From Candidatus Sulfotelmatobacter sp. (lineage in GTDB: Bacteria > Acidobacteriota > Terriglobia > Terriglobales > Acidobacteriaceae), in NCBI GenBank assembly GCA_030041475.1, contig JASHNU010000038.1, positions 62,001-126,000 on the forward strand: a stretch of 64,000 bases of DNA, read 5' to 3'. The notes under the pieces were generated by a model that had not been told where the DNA came from, ran no database searches, and saw only the letters and a program-made list of their open reading frames with translations. The position numbers and the translations under genes were made by a program. The number at the start of each line of letters is the position of its first letter. The first letter of the stretch is position 1. Below, in pieces: positions 46,542-54,944 of this stretch.

Positions 46542-46547
46542 ATTATA
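46542..46547 (-). promoter_or_regulatory. Possible -10 box of cdsA
   Basis: On the minus strand these bases read TATAAT, lying about 28 bases before the probable TTG start of cdsA. No convincing -35 is visible, so only the -10 is proposed. It would let cdsA and the following genes be transcribed independently of uppS, from which a repeat element separates it. Confidence 0.4.
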
Positions 46548-46590
46548 ACCACAGAAGCAGCGTTCGAAATGAGCACCCCACAACGACTGC

Positions 46591-46703
46591 GTCATCCCGA
46601 AACCCGGCGTACTTCAGCCGGATGAGGGATCTCCCTTAAGTCGAACGCCGATCAGGGGGAGATCCCTCGGCCCGCTGGAGCGAACGCGGTCCTTCGGGAT
46701 GAC
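46591..46703. repeat. 113-bp dispersed element with nested inverted repeats
   Basis: The ends are GTCATCCCGA (46591-46600) and TCGGGATGAC (46694-46703), inverted. Inside, GAGGGATCTCCC (46624-46635) is mirrored perfectly by GGGAGATCCCTC (46657-46668). The words match a common GTCATCC...GGATGAC repeat family found at 3594-3631. It occupies the spacer between uppS and cdsA. Confidence 0.75.
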
Positions 46704-46728
46704 GACATCGACGTGCTGAGATGTCTTG

Positions 46729-47547
46729 TTAAGAATTCTGTCCCGGGCCGTCGCCGTTCAGCCCCCCGTAGCGGCGCTCGCGCTTTTGAAATTCGAGAAT
46801 GCCTTCCAGCAGGTGCACGCCGCGGAAGTCGGGCCAGAGCGTCGAAGTCACGTAAATTTCGGCATAAGCCAGCTGCCACAGCAGAAAGTTGCTCAGCCGC
46901 ATCTCGCCCGAGGTGCGGACCACGAGATCGGGGTCGGGTAGGTGCCGCGTGTAGAGATGCCGGCTGACCGCGTCTTCGTCAATCTTCAGATGATGGATGC
47001 CGCCATTCTGCGAGGCCGCTTCAACCATCGAGCGGAAGGCGTCGACCAGTTCGCTGCGGGCGCTGTAGTTCAGCGCCAACGTGAGCACCATACCCGTGTT
47101 GCGCGCCGTGGCCTCACGCGCCCAGCCCATACGCTCCTGCACGTCTTTGGGTAGTTCGTGCGGGCGGCCGATGTAGTCGAGACGAATGTTGTTTTCGTTC
47201 AGCGTTGGTACTTCCGCCTTCAGGTAGCGGCTCAACAGGCGCATCAGGAATGAAACCTCGCTCTCCGGGCGCTTCTTCCAGTTTTCCTCGGAAAATGCGT
47301 AGAGCGTGAGCGCTGGAATATGAATGCGGGCCGCGGTTTCGACCGTCGAACGCACGGCCGCGACTCCGGCGCGATGGCCCGCCACACGCGGCAGGTGCCG
47401 GCGTTTGGCCCAGCGCCCATTACCGTCCATGATGATGGCAATGTGCTTGGGTAGCTGCGCTGGATCGAGGTGCCGGTAGATTTCCGCTTCCTTGCGCTCG
47501 AGACCTAGGGGTACGTGGGAAGCTACTTTGTCGTGCAAAGTGGACAC
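46729..47547 (-). CDS. uppS: Isoprenyl transferase (undecaprenyl diphosphate synthase family)
   Basis: About 272 residues from a GTG at 47547; the earlier in-frame start is not family-like. It condenses isopentenyl diphosphates onto an allylic primer to give the undecaprenyl carrier for cell wall synthesis. The cis-prenyltransferase signatures are PKHIAIIMDGNGRWAKRRHLPRVAGH, LYAFSEENWKKRPESEV and the C-terminal DLVVRTSGEMRLSNFLLWQLAYAE with TLWPDF. It lies upstream of cdsA in the conserved cluster. Confidence 0.96.
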   Translation of the reverse strand: MSTLHDKVASHVPLGLERKEAEIYRHLDPAQLPKHIAIIMDGNGRWAKRRHLPRVAGHRAGVAAVRSTVETAARIHIPALTLYAFSEENWKKRPESEVSFLMRLLSRYLKAEVPTLNENNIRLDYIGRPHELPKDVQERMGWAREATARNTGMVLTLALNYSARSELVDAFRSMVEAASQNGGIHHLKIDEDAVSRHLYTRHLPDPDLVVRTSGEMRLSNFLLWQLAYAEIYVTSTLWPDFRGVHLLEGILEFQKRERRYGGLNGDGPGQNS

Positions 47548-47624
47548 AATGAAGAGGCTAACACAGCAGGGGAAGGGATGCAATCGCGCCCAGGGCTGGC
47601 GGTACGCTCGTTACCTCGGCGTCT

Positions 47625-48680
47625 TTACTTTGCTTCTTCCGGCACAATCCTCAGCTCCAGCTTTTCTGTATACCGCAGCACGGTCAGCGTCGAACTGACG
47701 GCCACCCGGACTTCGGTCAGCAGGCGGTGGAGATCGTCCACGCCCGCGACTGGCTGGCCTTCGAGCGCGATGATTACGTCGCCCTCGCGCAGGCCGGATC
47801 GTTTGGCCGGACTGGCCTCCTCGACCGACAGCACCAGCGCGCCCGTCTCTCGCGTCAGCTCGTAGAAGCGCACCACTCGCCGATGCACGGGCACGGTCTG
47901 CGCCGACACACCAATAAAACTGCGGCGGATACGTCCGTCGCGCAGCAGGCGGCTGGCCACGAACTTGGCAGTGTTGATGCCAATGGCGAAGCAGATCCCC
48001 TGTGCCGGTAGAATCGTCGCGGTATTCACGCCGATGACGCGTCCGGAGGAATCGACCAGCGGACCACCCGAATTGCCGGGATTGAGAGAGGCGTCAGTCT
48101 GGATGACATCGTCAATCAGGCGGCCGGAATAGGACCGGAGTGACCGGCCGAGAGCACTCACCACACCCGCTGTCACGGTCGACTGAAATCCATAGGGCGC
48201 GCCGATTGCAATGACGATCTGGCCTGGGCGCAACTCTTGCGAATCGCCCAGCGTGGCCGGGGTGAGCACGTGCTCATCGAAATTTGGCTCCTCCAGGCGG
48301 ATGACGGCCAGGTCGCTCGCCGGATCGTCGCCGATCAGGGTGGCCGGGCGGCGGTGGCCATCGGCCAATGTGACGGCGATACGGGCCGCGTCGTGCACGA
48401 CGTGGCTGTTGGTGAGGATCAGGCCGTCGGGGGTAAAGACGAAGCCCGAGCCAGAGCCGGCGCGCTCGCGCGGCTCGCCGGAGCGGGTTCGGTCCCCACC
48501 TGGATGAACTTTCTGATGCACTTCGATATGGACCACTGACGGGCTGATGCGCTCGACCGCGCTGGTGACGGCGGCAGAGTACGCGTCGAGCAGGGAAGCG
48601 TCGGTATTTTGCACGTGCGGATGTTCGGCCGGAATCAGTGGGCTGGAATAGCGGAGGGTGGCGGCTTCATGGATATTCAT
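47625..48680 (-). CDS. HtrA/DegP-like S1C serine protease with PDZ domain, no evident signal peptide
   Basis: A 351-residue protein. The trypsin-like domain has the triad: His in ILTNSHVVHDA near 100, Asp in PASDLAVIRLEE near 130, Ser in NPGNSGGPLVDS near 205. A single C-terminal PDZ domain follows (VEEASPAKRSGLREGDVIIALEGQPVAGVDDL). The N-terminus MNIHEAATLRYSSPLIPAEHPHV is polar, without a signal peptide or membrane anchor, unusual for an HtrA protein. It may act in the cytoplasm or the true start may lie elsewhere. It follows uppS on the same strand. Confidence 0.88.
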   Translation of the reverse strand: MNIHEAATLRYSSPLIPAEHPHVQNTDASLLDAYSAAVTSAVERISPSVVHIEVHQKVHPGGDRTRSGEPRERAGSGSGFVFTPDGLILTNSHVVHDAARIAVTLADGHRRPATLIGDDPASDLAVIRLEEPNFDEHVLTPATLGDSQELRPGQIVIAIGAPYGFQSTVTAGVVSALGRSLRSYSGRLIDDVIQTDASLNPGNSGGPLVDSSGRVIGVNTATILPAQGICFAIGINTAKFVASRLLRDGRIRRSFIGVSAQTVPVHRRVVRFYELTRETGALVLSVEEASPAKRSGLREGDVIIALEGQPVAGVDDLHRLLTEVRVAVSSTLTVLRYTEKLELRIVPEEAK

Positions 48681-48750
48681 GCTGCATAGATGACGCTCGA
48701 TCTAGCTTGGATTCACGTCGCGGAGCTTGGCTTGGCTCCGACCGGACAGT

Positions 48751-48784
48751 CCCTTCGACACGCTGCGCTCGCTCAGGGCAGGCT
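48751..48784. repeat. 34-base dispersed repeat, intergenic copy
   Basis: Read on the minus strand this begins AGCCTGCCCTGAGCGA and ends GTCGAAGGG. It matches 29 of 34 positions with the copy at 49891-49924, which lies inside a gene. The words are those of a common soil-bacterial repeat (CCTGAGCGAAGTCGAAGG). Confidence 0.75.
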
Positions 48785-48827
48785 TAAAGCGGCGGCTGTC
48801 CCTACATAAGCTTGCAGATTGTCGACA

Positions 48828-48858
48828 AAAAGAGCCGGGACCAGAGGATGGTCCCGGC
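48828..48858 (-). terminator. Intrinsic terminator of the zinc-ribbon HTH gene
   Basis: GCCGGGACC (48834-48842) pairs with GGTCCCGGC (48850-48858) around 7 bases. On the minus strand the stem is followed by TCTTTTTGTCG, a good U-tract, which ends the transcript of the gene at 48997-49536. Confidence 0.85.
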
Positions 48859-48996
48859 AGAGTTGGCTGGTTCGCCCGGAAAACTGTTGCTCGCCTCGCA
48901 CTTGATTGGTTCGACGCTACGCGTCGAACCGCGCGGTGGCTCGCCCAGATCCTTCGCTTGGCAAACTGCGCCGCGCTCAGGACGAGATCCTGTTCT

Positions 48997-49536
48997 TTAC
49001 GCGCTCCTTCTAGGCCGCACCGTCAAGTCCCGAACCTGGGTCAGGATGCTCGACATCTGCATGCCGTTCAGCTGCGTGACAAAGGGCAGCAGCTCCGCGA
49101 TAAACTGATCTTTCATCAGTTCCTTGATTTCTTCCTGGCGGCTGCGTTCGCCGCCGCTGAGGAGTTCGGGCACGGTCACCTCCAGTGCGCGCGCCAGCCG
49201 TTCCAGGGACGACAGCGTGGGCGTGGCCTTCTCGTTCTCGATTTTCGAAACGTAGGTGCGCGGCACCGCCATGCGCCCGGCTAGTTGCCGCTGGCTGAGC
49301 CCGTTGCGCAGGCGCAGCGAACGGATCGAACCGGCCAGGTTCAGGTGCCCGTGGCCGTTGCCGGGCATCGGCATCAAGACCGTTGCGGCGACCGGAATGG
49401 GCTCCGGCTCGGGCTCCTCGTCTAAAGACGCGTGGCAGCGGCGGCAGTTGTTATTAAGGGTGCGGAATTGAACCAGCAGGCAGTGATCACAACGAACGAC
49501 CTCCCGTGAGTCAACCGGGGCAAGAGTCGTAGCCAT
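48997..49536 (-). CDS. XRE-family regulator with N-terminal zinc ribbon
   Basis: About 179 residues from the ATG at 49536. A zinc-ribbon-like region with two CxxC knuckles opens the protein (VVRCDHCLLVQFRTLNNNCRRCHASLDE). A Pro/Met-rich linker precedes an HTH of the XRE type (IRSLRLRNGLSQRQLAGRMAVPRTYVSKIENEKATPTLSSLERLARAL). The C-terminal tail (EEIKELMKDQFIAELLPFVTQLNG, LTVRPRRSA) is helical. The target is unknown. A strong terminator follows at 48828-48858. Confidence 0.85.
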   Translation of the reverse strand: MATTLAPVDSREVVRCDHCLLVQFRTLNNNCRRCHASLDEEPEPEPIPVAATVLMPMPGNGHGHLNLAGSIRSLRLRNGLSQRQLAGRMAVPRTYVSKIENEKATPTLSSLERLARALEVTVPELLSGGERSRQEEIKELMKDQFIAELLPFVTQLNGMQMSSILTQVRDLTVRPRRSA

Positions 49537-49733
49537 CGAGTTGTGGGAGTGCCAGAGCGGGCCCTCCTTACAGCTTGGCAGCAGGAGATCTTGGGGGGGG
49601 TGGCTCCTGCTGATTCGCCAATCTGCGGCATGCAGCCTGTGGAAGTCAAGGATAAAATGCACAAAAAGCGAGGCATCGCTTGTAGGAAGGGTGCGGGCAA
49701 CGCTGGAAAAAGCGCGAAGGAGCGCGCAAAAGC

Positions 49734-50408
49734 ATGATGGATCGTGAAACGGCGTGGGGTTTACTAACTGAGTTCACCCAGTCAGAAAGTTTGCGCAAGC
49801 ATGCGCTCGCGGTCGAGGCGTGCATGCGTGCGTGCGCCAACAAATTCGGATGCGAAGCGCACGAACGGGAAGGGCACGACTTGCGCTTTCAGCCTGCCCT
49901 GAGCGAACGAGGTGAGTCGAAGGGTGCCGCAGTTGACGGAAGTTTGCCTGAAGAGCAGTTGTGGGGCATCGTCGGGCTCATTCACGACTTCGATTACGAA
50001 CGCTGGCCGAGCCTCGAGGATCATCCGTACAAAGGCAACGCGATTCTGAAGGAACGCGGTTGGCCGGAGGTCGTCACGCGCGCCATCATGAGCCACGCCG
50101 AGTACACCGGCGTATCGCGCGACACGCCGATGGAGAAAGCGCTCTTCGCCTGCGACGAACTGGCCGGATTCATCACCGCCGTGGCGCTCATCAAGCCGGG
50201 AAAGTCCCTAGCCGAGGTTGACGCCAAGTCGGTGCGAAAAAGAATGAAGGACAAGGCTTTTGCCCGCAAGGTGAACCGCGATGACATTATTCAGGGCGCG
50301 GCCGAGCTCGGCGTCGATCTCGATGAACACATTACGTTCTGCATCGAGGCGATGAAACCGATCGCGGCCGAGTTGGGATTGGATGGCAGCGCGGCGAAGA
50401 CAGCGTAG
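49734..50408 (+). CDS. HD-domain hydrolase containing an in-frame dispersed repeat
   Basis: A 224-residue protein (ATG at 49734 or 49737). The HD pattern appears as RKHALAVEACMRACA, then LVGLIHDFDYERWPSLEDHP, HAEYTGVSRDTP and DELAGFITAVALIKPGKSL. Metal ligands are His22-like and the HD pair. Between the first helix and the HD pair, residues about 50-70 (FQPALSERGESKGAAVDG) are encoded by the 34-base repeat at 49891-49924 and neighbours. This is an insertion relative to the family. Such proteins are phosphohydrolases of unknown substrate. Confidence 0.85.
   Translation: MMDRETAWGLLTEFTQSESLRKHALAVEACMRACANKFGCEAHEREGHDLRFQPALSERGESKGAAVDGSLPEEQLWGIVGLIHDFDYERWPSLEDHPYKGNAILKERGWPEVVTRAIMSHAEYTGVSRDTPMEKALFACDELAGFITAVALIKPGKSLAEVDAKSVRKRMKDKAFARKVNRDDIIQGAAELGVDLDEHITFCIEAMKPIAAELGLDGSAAKTA
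49891..49924. repeat. 34-base dispersed repeat, copy inside the HD-domain gene
   Basis: Begins AGCCTGCCCTGAGCGA and ends GTCGAAGGG on the plus strand; 29 of 34 positions match the intergenic copy at 48751-48784 (which runs the other way). Read in the gene frame it encodes QPALSERGESKG without stops. Confidence 0.8.
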
Positions 50409-50606
50409 TGTCTTGCTACGACTTTTGCATCATGCTCTAGCGTTTGCGTTAGGCGAACAGCCAGTGCCGAATCTGCCGCGGCAATAGTCCGCGCAAATCG
50501 CGCGAAACCCTATGCTAGAATTCGCTCACGCTCGGGCGAGAGATCGGCTGCGTCGAGCGCTGCCGAACTTCCCATAACATTTGACTTCGCTACACTCGGA
50601 GTTCCG

Positions 50607-51371
50607 GTGGGCAGTGAAACCAACAAATCAGATCCCAACATCGCGACTGTGACTCTAGCCTGCAGGCAGTGCGGAGCCAATCTCCCGGAGGGCTCGCAAT
50701 TCTGCCTGAAATGCGGTAATCCGATCAGCATAGCCGCGAACGCGAAGAAGGCCGATGCGACGGATTCCTCACCCGACGTGGAAATCCTCCCGCCGCAAGC
50801 CGCGCTTAAGCCCCGCAAGCGCCGTCGCGTGTTTCTGTGGGTGATGCTGGCCTTGTTTCTGCTGGCAATCGGATGGGTCGCAACCAGCGACAACTTCGTG
50901 GCGCAAGGGATTCAGGAGTTGATGGGATGGAAGCACGACCAGTCCATCCTGGACACGCCGTTTACGGTGGGGCCGCACACGTTCCGCTATTACAAGTTTT
51001 CCTTGCCGGAAGGCTCGATGAACGTGTCGATCGTAGGCGAATTCACGTCGGCAATGGATACGCGCGGTAGCAAAAAAGACGACAGCGGCGACAACAACAT
51101 TGAAGTCTTCGTTTTGAGCGAACCCGCTTTCACGGTGTGGGAGAAGGGATACGCCACCAGCTCAGTCTACGAGAGTGGCCGTGTAGCGCAAGGCTCGATG
51201 CAGAGCGTACTGCCGCCAGGCGCGGGAATTTATTATCTGGTATTCAACAACAAGTTCGCGCCCCGGACCGCGAAGAGCGTCCACGCTACTGTACTGCTGC
51301 GTTACAAGAGCTGGCTGCCGCGGTGGGTCCGGGCGATGAAGGAACGCTTCTGGAGTTGGATCGGAGTCTAA
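50607..51371 (+). CDS. Zinc-ribbon membrane protein of unknown function
   Basis: A 254-residue protein from a GTG with CGGAG upstream. A zinc ribbon (CRQCGANLPEGSQFCLKCGNP, residues about 19-39) precedes a single transmembrane helix (VFLWVMLALFLLAIGWVA, near residue 80). The extracytoplasmic part, about 160 residues, shows beta-strand character (FTVGPHTFRYYKFSLPEGSM, NIEVFVLSEPAF, GIYYLVFNNKFAPRTAKSV) that resembles a small lipid- or ligand-binding sandwich, but I do not recognise the family. It is convergent with ftsK, 10 bp apart. Confidence 0.75.
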   Translation: MGSETNKSDPNIATVTLACRQCGANLPEGSQFCLKCGNPISIAANAKKADATDSSPDVEILPPQAALKPRKRRRVFLWVMLALFLLAIGWVATSDNFVAQGIQELMGWKHDQSILDTPFTVGPHTFRYYKFSLPEGSMNVSIVGEFTSAMDTRGSKKDDSGDNNIEVFVLSEPAFTVWEKGYATSSVYESGRVAQGSMQSVLPPGAGIYYLVFNNKFAPRTAKSVHATVLLRYKSWLPRWVRAMKERFWSWIGV

Positions 51372-51381
51372 TCGACTTCCA

Positions 51382-53808
51382 TCACCGCATCGACTCTTCG
51401 ATCTCTGAAATCCAGTCAGGACGTTTCAGCACTTCGCGCGGTTTGGGACCATCCGCAGCGCCGACGATGCCATCCTGCTCCATCAGATCGATGAGGTGTG
51501 CGGCGCGGCCGTAGCCGATGCGCAGGCGGCGCTGCAGCAGGGAAGTCGAGGCCTTGCCGAACTCGACCACTAACTTGACGGCATCGTTATACATGGGATC
51601 GTCTTCGCCTTCGCCGTCTTCGAGCGGACCTCCGTCGTTGGTGCCGATTAGGGGCTCGTCCTTCGGTGCTTCGAGGAAGCGCTCCTGATACTCAGCGGCG
51701 CCCTGCGCCTTCCAGAACTCAACCACGGCAGCGATTTCCTTTTCGGTGACAAACGGCGCGTGCAGCCGATGCACGCGCGCCGAGCCCGAGGGCAGATAGA
51801 GCAAGTCGCCCTTGCCGAGCAGAGCCTCGGCGCCGTTGGCGTCGAGAATGGTGCGCGAGTCGACTTTCGTGGCCACGCGGAACGACACGCGCGCGGGGAA
51901 ATTCGCCTTGATCAATCCCGTAATCACATCGACCGACGGCCGCTGCGTCGCAAGCACTAGGTGGATGCCGACGGCGCGCGCCATCTGCGCCAGCCGCGTA
52001 ATCGATTCCTCGACATTCGACGAATCGAGCATCATCAGATCGGCCAGTTCGTCGATGATGATGACAATGTAGGGGATCGGCCTGTCGTCGGTCTCTGATT
52101 CTTCCGCGAACAGGCTGGGCGTTTCCGACTGATCAAACAGCCGGTTGTACTGATCAATGTTGCGCACGCCTTTCGAGGCCAGCAGCTTCAGCCGGCGCTC
52201 CATTTCGCGGACGGCGTTGCGCAGTGCATTGGCTGCGACTTTCGGCTCGGTGATGATCGGCGTGTAGAGGTGCGGGACGCCTTCGTAGTTGCCGAGTTCG
52301 AGCCGCTTCGGGTCGACCAGAATTAGCCGCACCTGATCGGGCGTCGCCTTGTACAGGATCGACATGATCATGGCGTTGATGGCCACGCTCTTGCCCGTTC
52401 CCGTCGAACCCGCGATCAGAAGGTGCGGCATGCCGGTCAGTTCAGCGGTGACGATGCGGCCGTTGATGTCCTTGCCCATCGCCAGCGTGAGCTTCGATTT
52501 CGAGCCGAGGAATTCCTGCGACTCGATGTTCTCCCTCAGCCAGATGATCTCGCGCTGGCGGTTCGGCACTTGAATCCCGACCGTACTTTTGCCCGGCATG
52601 CGCTCGACCAAAATGCTTTCGGCCTTGAGCGCGAGGCAGAGGTCGTCGACAAGATTCGTGATGCGGCTGTATTTGACGCCGGCTTCGGGCTTGAATTCGA
52701 ACGTGGTAACGACCGGGCCGGGATTGATCTGCGTGACTTGGCCGTGCACGTCGAACTCGCTGTACTTTTCCGTCAAGACCTGCGCCAGCAGCTTCAGTTC
52801 GTCGGCATCCACGGCCTGCTGCTCGTCGGGGCGCTGCAGCAGGCTGCTCGAGGGCAGTTTGTAGCCGCCGGCAATGCGCGGCATCGTGGTCTTGGCCTTG
52901 TGCCCGCTGTCGGCACGCTCGGCAACCTCGGGGTCGGTCTGGGTCTCCGTGGTTGGCGCGAGAGAGTCCGCCAGAATTCCGCCGCTAGGGGCCGCCTGGA
53001 GTGCGGGCTTCTCCGCGTTCTCTTCGGCGGCTTTTCCTTCGCCAAACATGCGCTCGATACCGGTTCGGCGCTGCTGAGTGGCAGTTCCGGGTTGCTCTGT
53101 GGCTGGTTGCGGACGCGATGGGATCAACTGCGTCTTCACCACTGGCTTCGAGATGCGGCGTTGCTCCAGTTCTTTTTGCTGACGCTTGCGGGCCCGATCC
53201 TCCTGCCAGTCCTTGTAGCGATTCCACAATGCAGTTGTGAAAGCAAAGCGCGTCGGCGCCCACAATTGAATGGAGGAGAAGGAAAATGCCGTCGAGAGAT
53301 ACAACGCGACTGCCAGGATCGTAGAGCAAACAATGTACGCTCCCACAAGATTCAAATAGTGAATGAGGAAGTCGCCTACCACGCGGCCGAGCAGGCCTTC
53401 AATTGGAATCACATGCAGCCAGCGCAAATGTCCTGGCAGCAGCGCGAGCAGCGCGGGCACAAACATCACCAGCCAGATTCCGCCCAGGCTCTTGGCAATG
53501 GGCGACTGTACTTTGATCGAACGAAACCAGCGCAAGCCGAGCATCGTGGGGAAGATGGCGAGCAGAAATGCACCGACGCCAAAGAACTGCAACAGAGCAT
53601 CGGCGGTATAGGCGCCCACTACGCCGATCCAGTTTCGGGCGGCGTGCGAGCCGGTCAGTACGGATGCGCTGTTCCACGACGGATCGAGCGGCGAATAGGA
53701 CGCGAGCGAGAGGAAAAGGAGGACCGCAGAGACACATAGCAGGAATCCGACCAGCTCGTTGAGCCGCCGGTTCCCGGTGGGCACAAAAATTGTCGCCAGA
53801 TAATCCAT
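51382..53808 (-). CDS. ftsK: DNA translocase FtsK/SpoIIIE
   Basis: About 808 residues from the ATG at 53808 (MDYLATIFVPTGNRRLNELVG); a TTG 33 bases upstream is the alternative. Four transmembrane helices (FLLCVSAVLLFLSLASY, GAFLLAIFPTMLGLRWF, WLVMFVPALLALL, YIVCSTILAVALYLSTAF) anchor it at the septum. A Gln/Glu/Pro-rich linker precedes the motor: Walker A LIAGSTGTGKSVAINA, Walker B IPYIVIIIDELADLMM, and LATQRPSVDVITGLIKANFP. The C-terminal gamma domain (SKASTSLLQRRLRIGYGRAAHLIDLMEQDGIVG) reads KOPS-like DNA sequences. It pumps chromosome termini during division. Confidence 0.96.
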   Translation of the reverse strand: MDYLATIFVPTGNRRLNELVGFLLCVSAVLLFLSLASYSPLDPSWNSASVLTGSHAARNWIGVVGAYTADALLQFFGVGAFLLAIFPTMLGLRWFRSIKVQSPIAKSLGGIWLVMFVPALLALLPGHLRWLHVIPIEGLLGRVVGDFLIHYLNLVGAYIVCSTILAVALYLSTAFSFSSIQLWAPTRFAFTTALWNRYKDWQEDRARKRQQKELEQRRISKPVVKTQLIPSRPQPATEQPGTATQQRRTGIERMFGEGKAAEENAEKPALQAAPSGGILADSLAPTTETQTDPEVAERADSGHKAKTTMPRIAGGYKLPSSSLLQRPDEQQAVDADELKLLAQVLTEKYSEFDVHGQVTQINPGPVVTTFEFKPEAGVKYSRITNLVDDLCLALKAESILVERMPGKSTVGIQVPNRQREIIWLRENIESQEFLGSKSKLTLAMGKDINGRIVTAELTGMPHLLIAGSTGTGKSVAINAMIMSILYKATPDQVRLILVDPKRLELGNYEGVPHLYTPIITEPKVAANALRNAVREMERRLKLLASKGVRNIDQYNRLFDQSETPSLFAEESETDDRPIPYIVIIIDELADLMMLDSSNVEESITRLAQMARAVGIHLVLATQRPSVDVITGLIKANFPARVSFRVATKVDSRTILDANGAEALLGKGDLLYLPSGSARVHRLHAPFVTEKEIAAVVEFWKAQGAAEYQERFLEAPKDEPLIGTNDGGPLEDGEGEDDPMYNDAVKLVVEFGKASTSLLQRRLRIGYGRAAHLIDLMEQDGIVGAADGPKPREVLKRPDWISEIEESMR

Positions 53809-53958
53809 GAAGGCCGGAATTACCCACCGGAGATACCACAACCCTCCGGTGCCGCAATCGGCCAGAGCCCTTACATTATGCCAAGAAGCCGCGGTTCGGA
53901 CAATCGGGGAATTGCGGCGTAGTACTCAGGTGGTTTCCCGGCCTAGGTAGTCACCCAA

Positions 53959-54831
53959 TTACTGCAGATGCATCGCGAACGCCAGCGCAATCACGACCAC
54001 GCCCGCCACGATGCGATAAACGATGAACACACGCAAACTGTTCGACTGCAGGTAACGGATCAACCAGGCGATCGCGGCATAGCCCACCAGCGCGGAGACG
54101 AGGATGCCAACCAGTACCGGCATTTGCATGTCGTGCGGCAGGCCTTCTTTGTGAAGCTCGTGAGCCTTGAGCAGTGCTGCGCCGGCGATGAGCGGCGTTG
54201 AAAGCAGGAAGCTGAAGCGGACTGCAGCTTCGCGGGTCAGGTTGCGGAACAGGCCCGCAGTAATGGTTGAGCCCGAGCGCGAAACGCCCGGGATGAGCGC
54301 AAAAGCCTGAGCCACGCCGATCACGAGGGAATCGACGAGAGAAATCTGCGTGAGCGGCTTGGCGAGCGTGCCAACCGTCTCCCCGAGCCACATCAGAAGG
54401 GCCACGATGATCAGAGCACCCGCGATCAGAAATATATGCTCGCGGAAGTATTCTTCGGCATTGTGCTCCAGCAGTTTGCCGGCAATGCCGCCTGGAATCG
54501 TCGCGATAGCCAGAAACCAGAGCAGCATGCGCTCTTCCTTCTGCTCTTCGACAGTCAGGTTCGCATCGGAAGCTCCGGACTCCGAGAAGCGAACCACCTT
54601 CCCTCCGAGCGCCGCGCGCACGATCTGGAACCAGGTTCGGCGAAAGTAAAACAACACCGAAAGCAGCGTGCCGAAATGCAGCGCAACGTCAAAGCTGAGC
54701 TCGTGGGCCGGCGAGAGCTCGTTCCAGCCGAGCAGGCGCCGCACGATGATGAGGTGTCCGGAACTCGAAATGGGGATGAATTCCCCCAGTCCTTGAACGA
54801 TGGCTAGAACCACTGCTTGATAGATGGGCAA
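53959..54831 (-). CDS. uppP: Undecaprenyl-diphosphatase UppP (BacA)
   Basis: A 290-residue multi-pass membrane protein. The first catalytic motif is VQGLGEFIPISSSGHLII (E and SSSGH near residue 17-25), and the second is PGVSRSGSTITAGL near residue 175. It dephosphorylates undecaprenyl diphosphate to recycle the lipid carrier that UppS makes. It lies upstream of ftsK on the same strand with 150 bp between. An extra segment with acidic residues (GASDANLTVEEQKEERM) sits in a cytoplasmic loop. Confidence 0.95.
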   Translation of the reverse strand: MPIYQAVVLAIVQGLGEFIPISSSGHLIIVRRLLGWNELSPAHELSFDVALHFGTLLSVLFYFRRTWFQIVRAALGGKVVRFSESGASDANLTVEEQKEERMLLWFLAIATIPGGIAGKLLEHNAEEYFREHIFLIAGALIIVALLMWLGETVGTLAKPLTQISLVDSLVIGVAQAFALIPGVSRSGSTITAGLFRNLTREAAVRFSFLLSTPLIAGAALLKAHELHKEGLPHDMQMPVLVGILVSALVGYAAIAWLIRYLQSNSLRVFIVYRIVAGVVVIALAFAMHLQ

Positions 54832-54944
54832 GGTCAGTCCGTGTTTCGATCAGGATGGTGCGACGAATGTAAAAGATAAAAGAGAGTCTTCGTGCGCGCA
54901 AGGGCAAGATGGCGGGCGCTCCAGCCGCCCGAATTTCGCCGCGA

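Larger units (their letters stand above)
48681..48996. other. Repeat-rich intergenic region with a minus-strand terminator
   Basis: This 316-bp spacer holds a repeat copy at 48751-48784, the terminator at 48828-48858, a second perfect hairpin (GGTTCGACGC at 48908-48917 with GCGTCGAACC at 48921-48930, 3-base loop), and CAGATCCTTCGC-type repeat words near 48950-48990. I see no gene. Confidence 0.6.

Noticed and set aside
45574-46542. 322-residue minus-strand frame over cdsA
   Set aside because: Same-strand shadow frame rich in Arg/His/Gly; the cdsA frame carries the family signature.
48908-48930. Perfect hairpin as an attachment site or terminator
   Set aside because: No U-tract on either strand and no integrase nearby; counted as part of the repeat-rich spacer.
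52423-53739. 438-residue plus-strand frame over ftsK
   Set aside because: Antisense to a clearly conserved ftsK reading, with Arg/Ala-rich non-family sequence and no ribosome site; a shadow of GC-rich codon bias.
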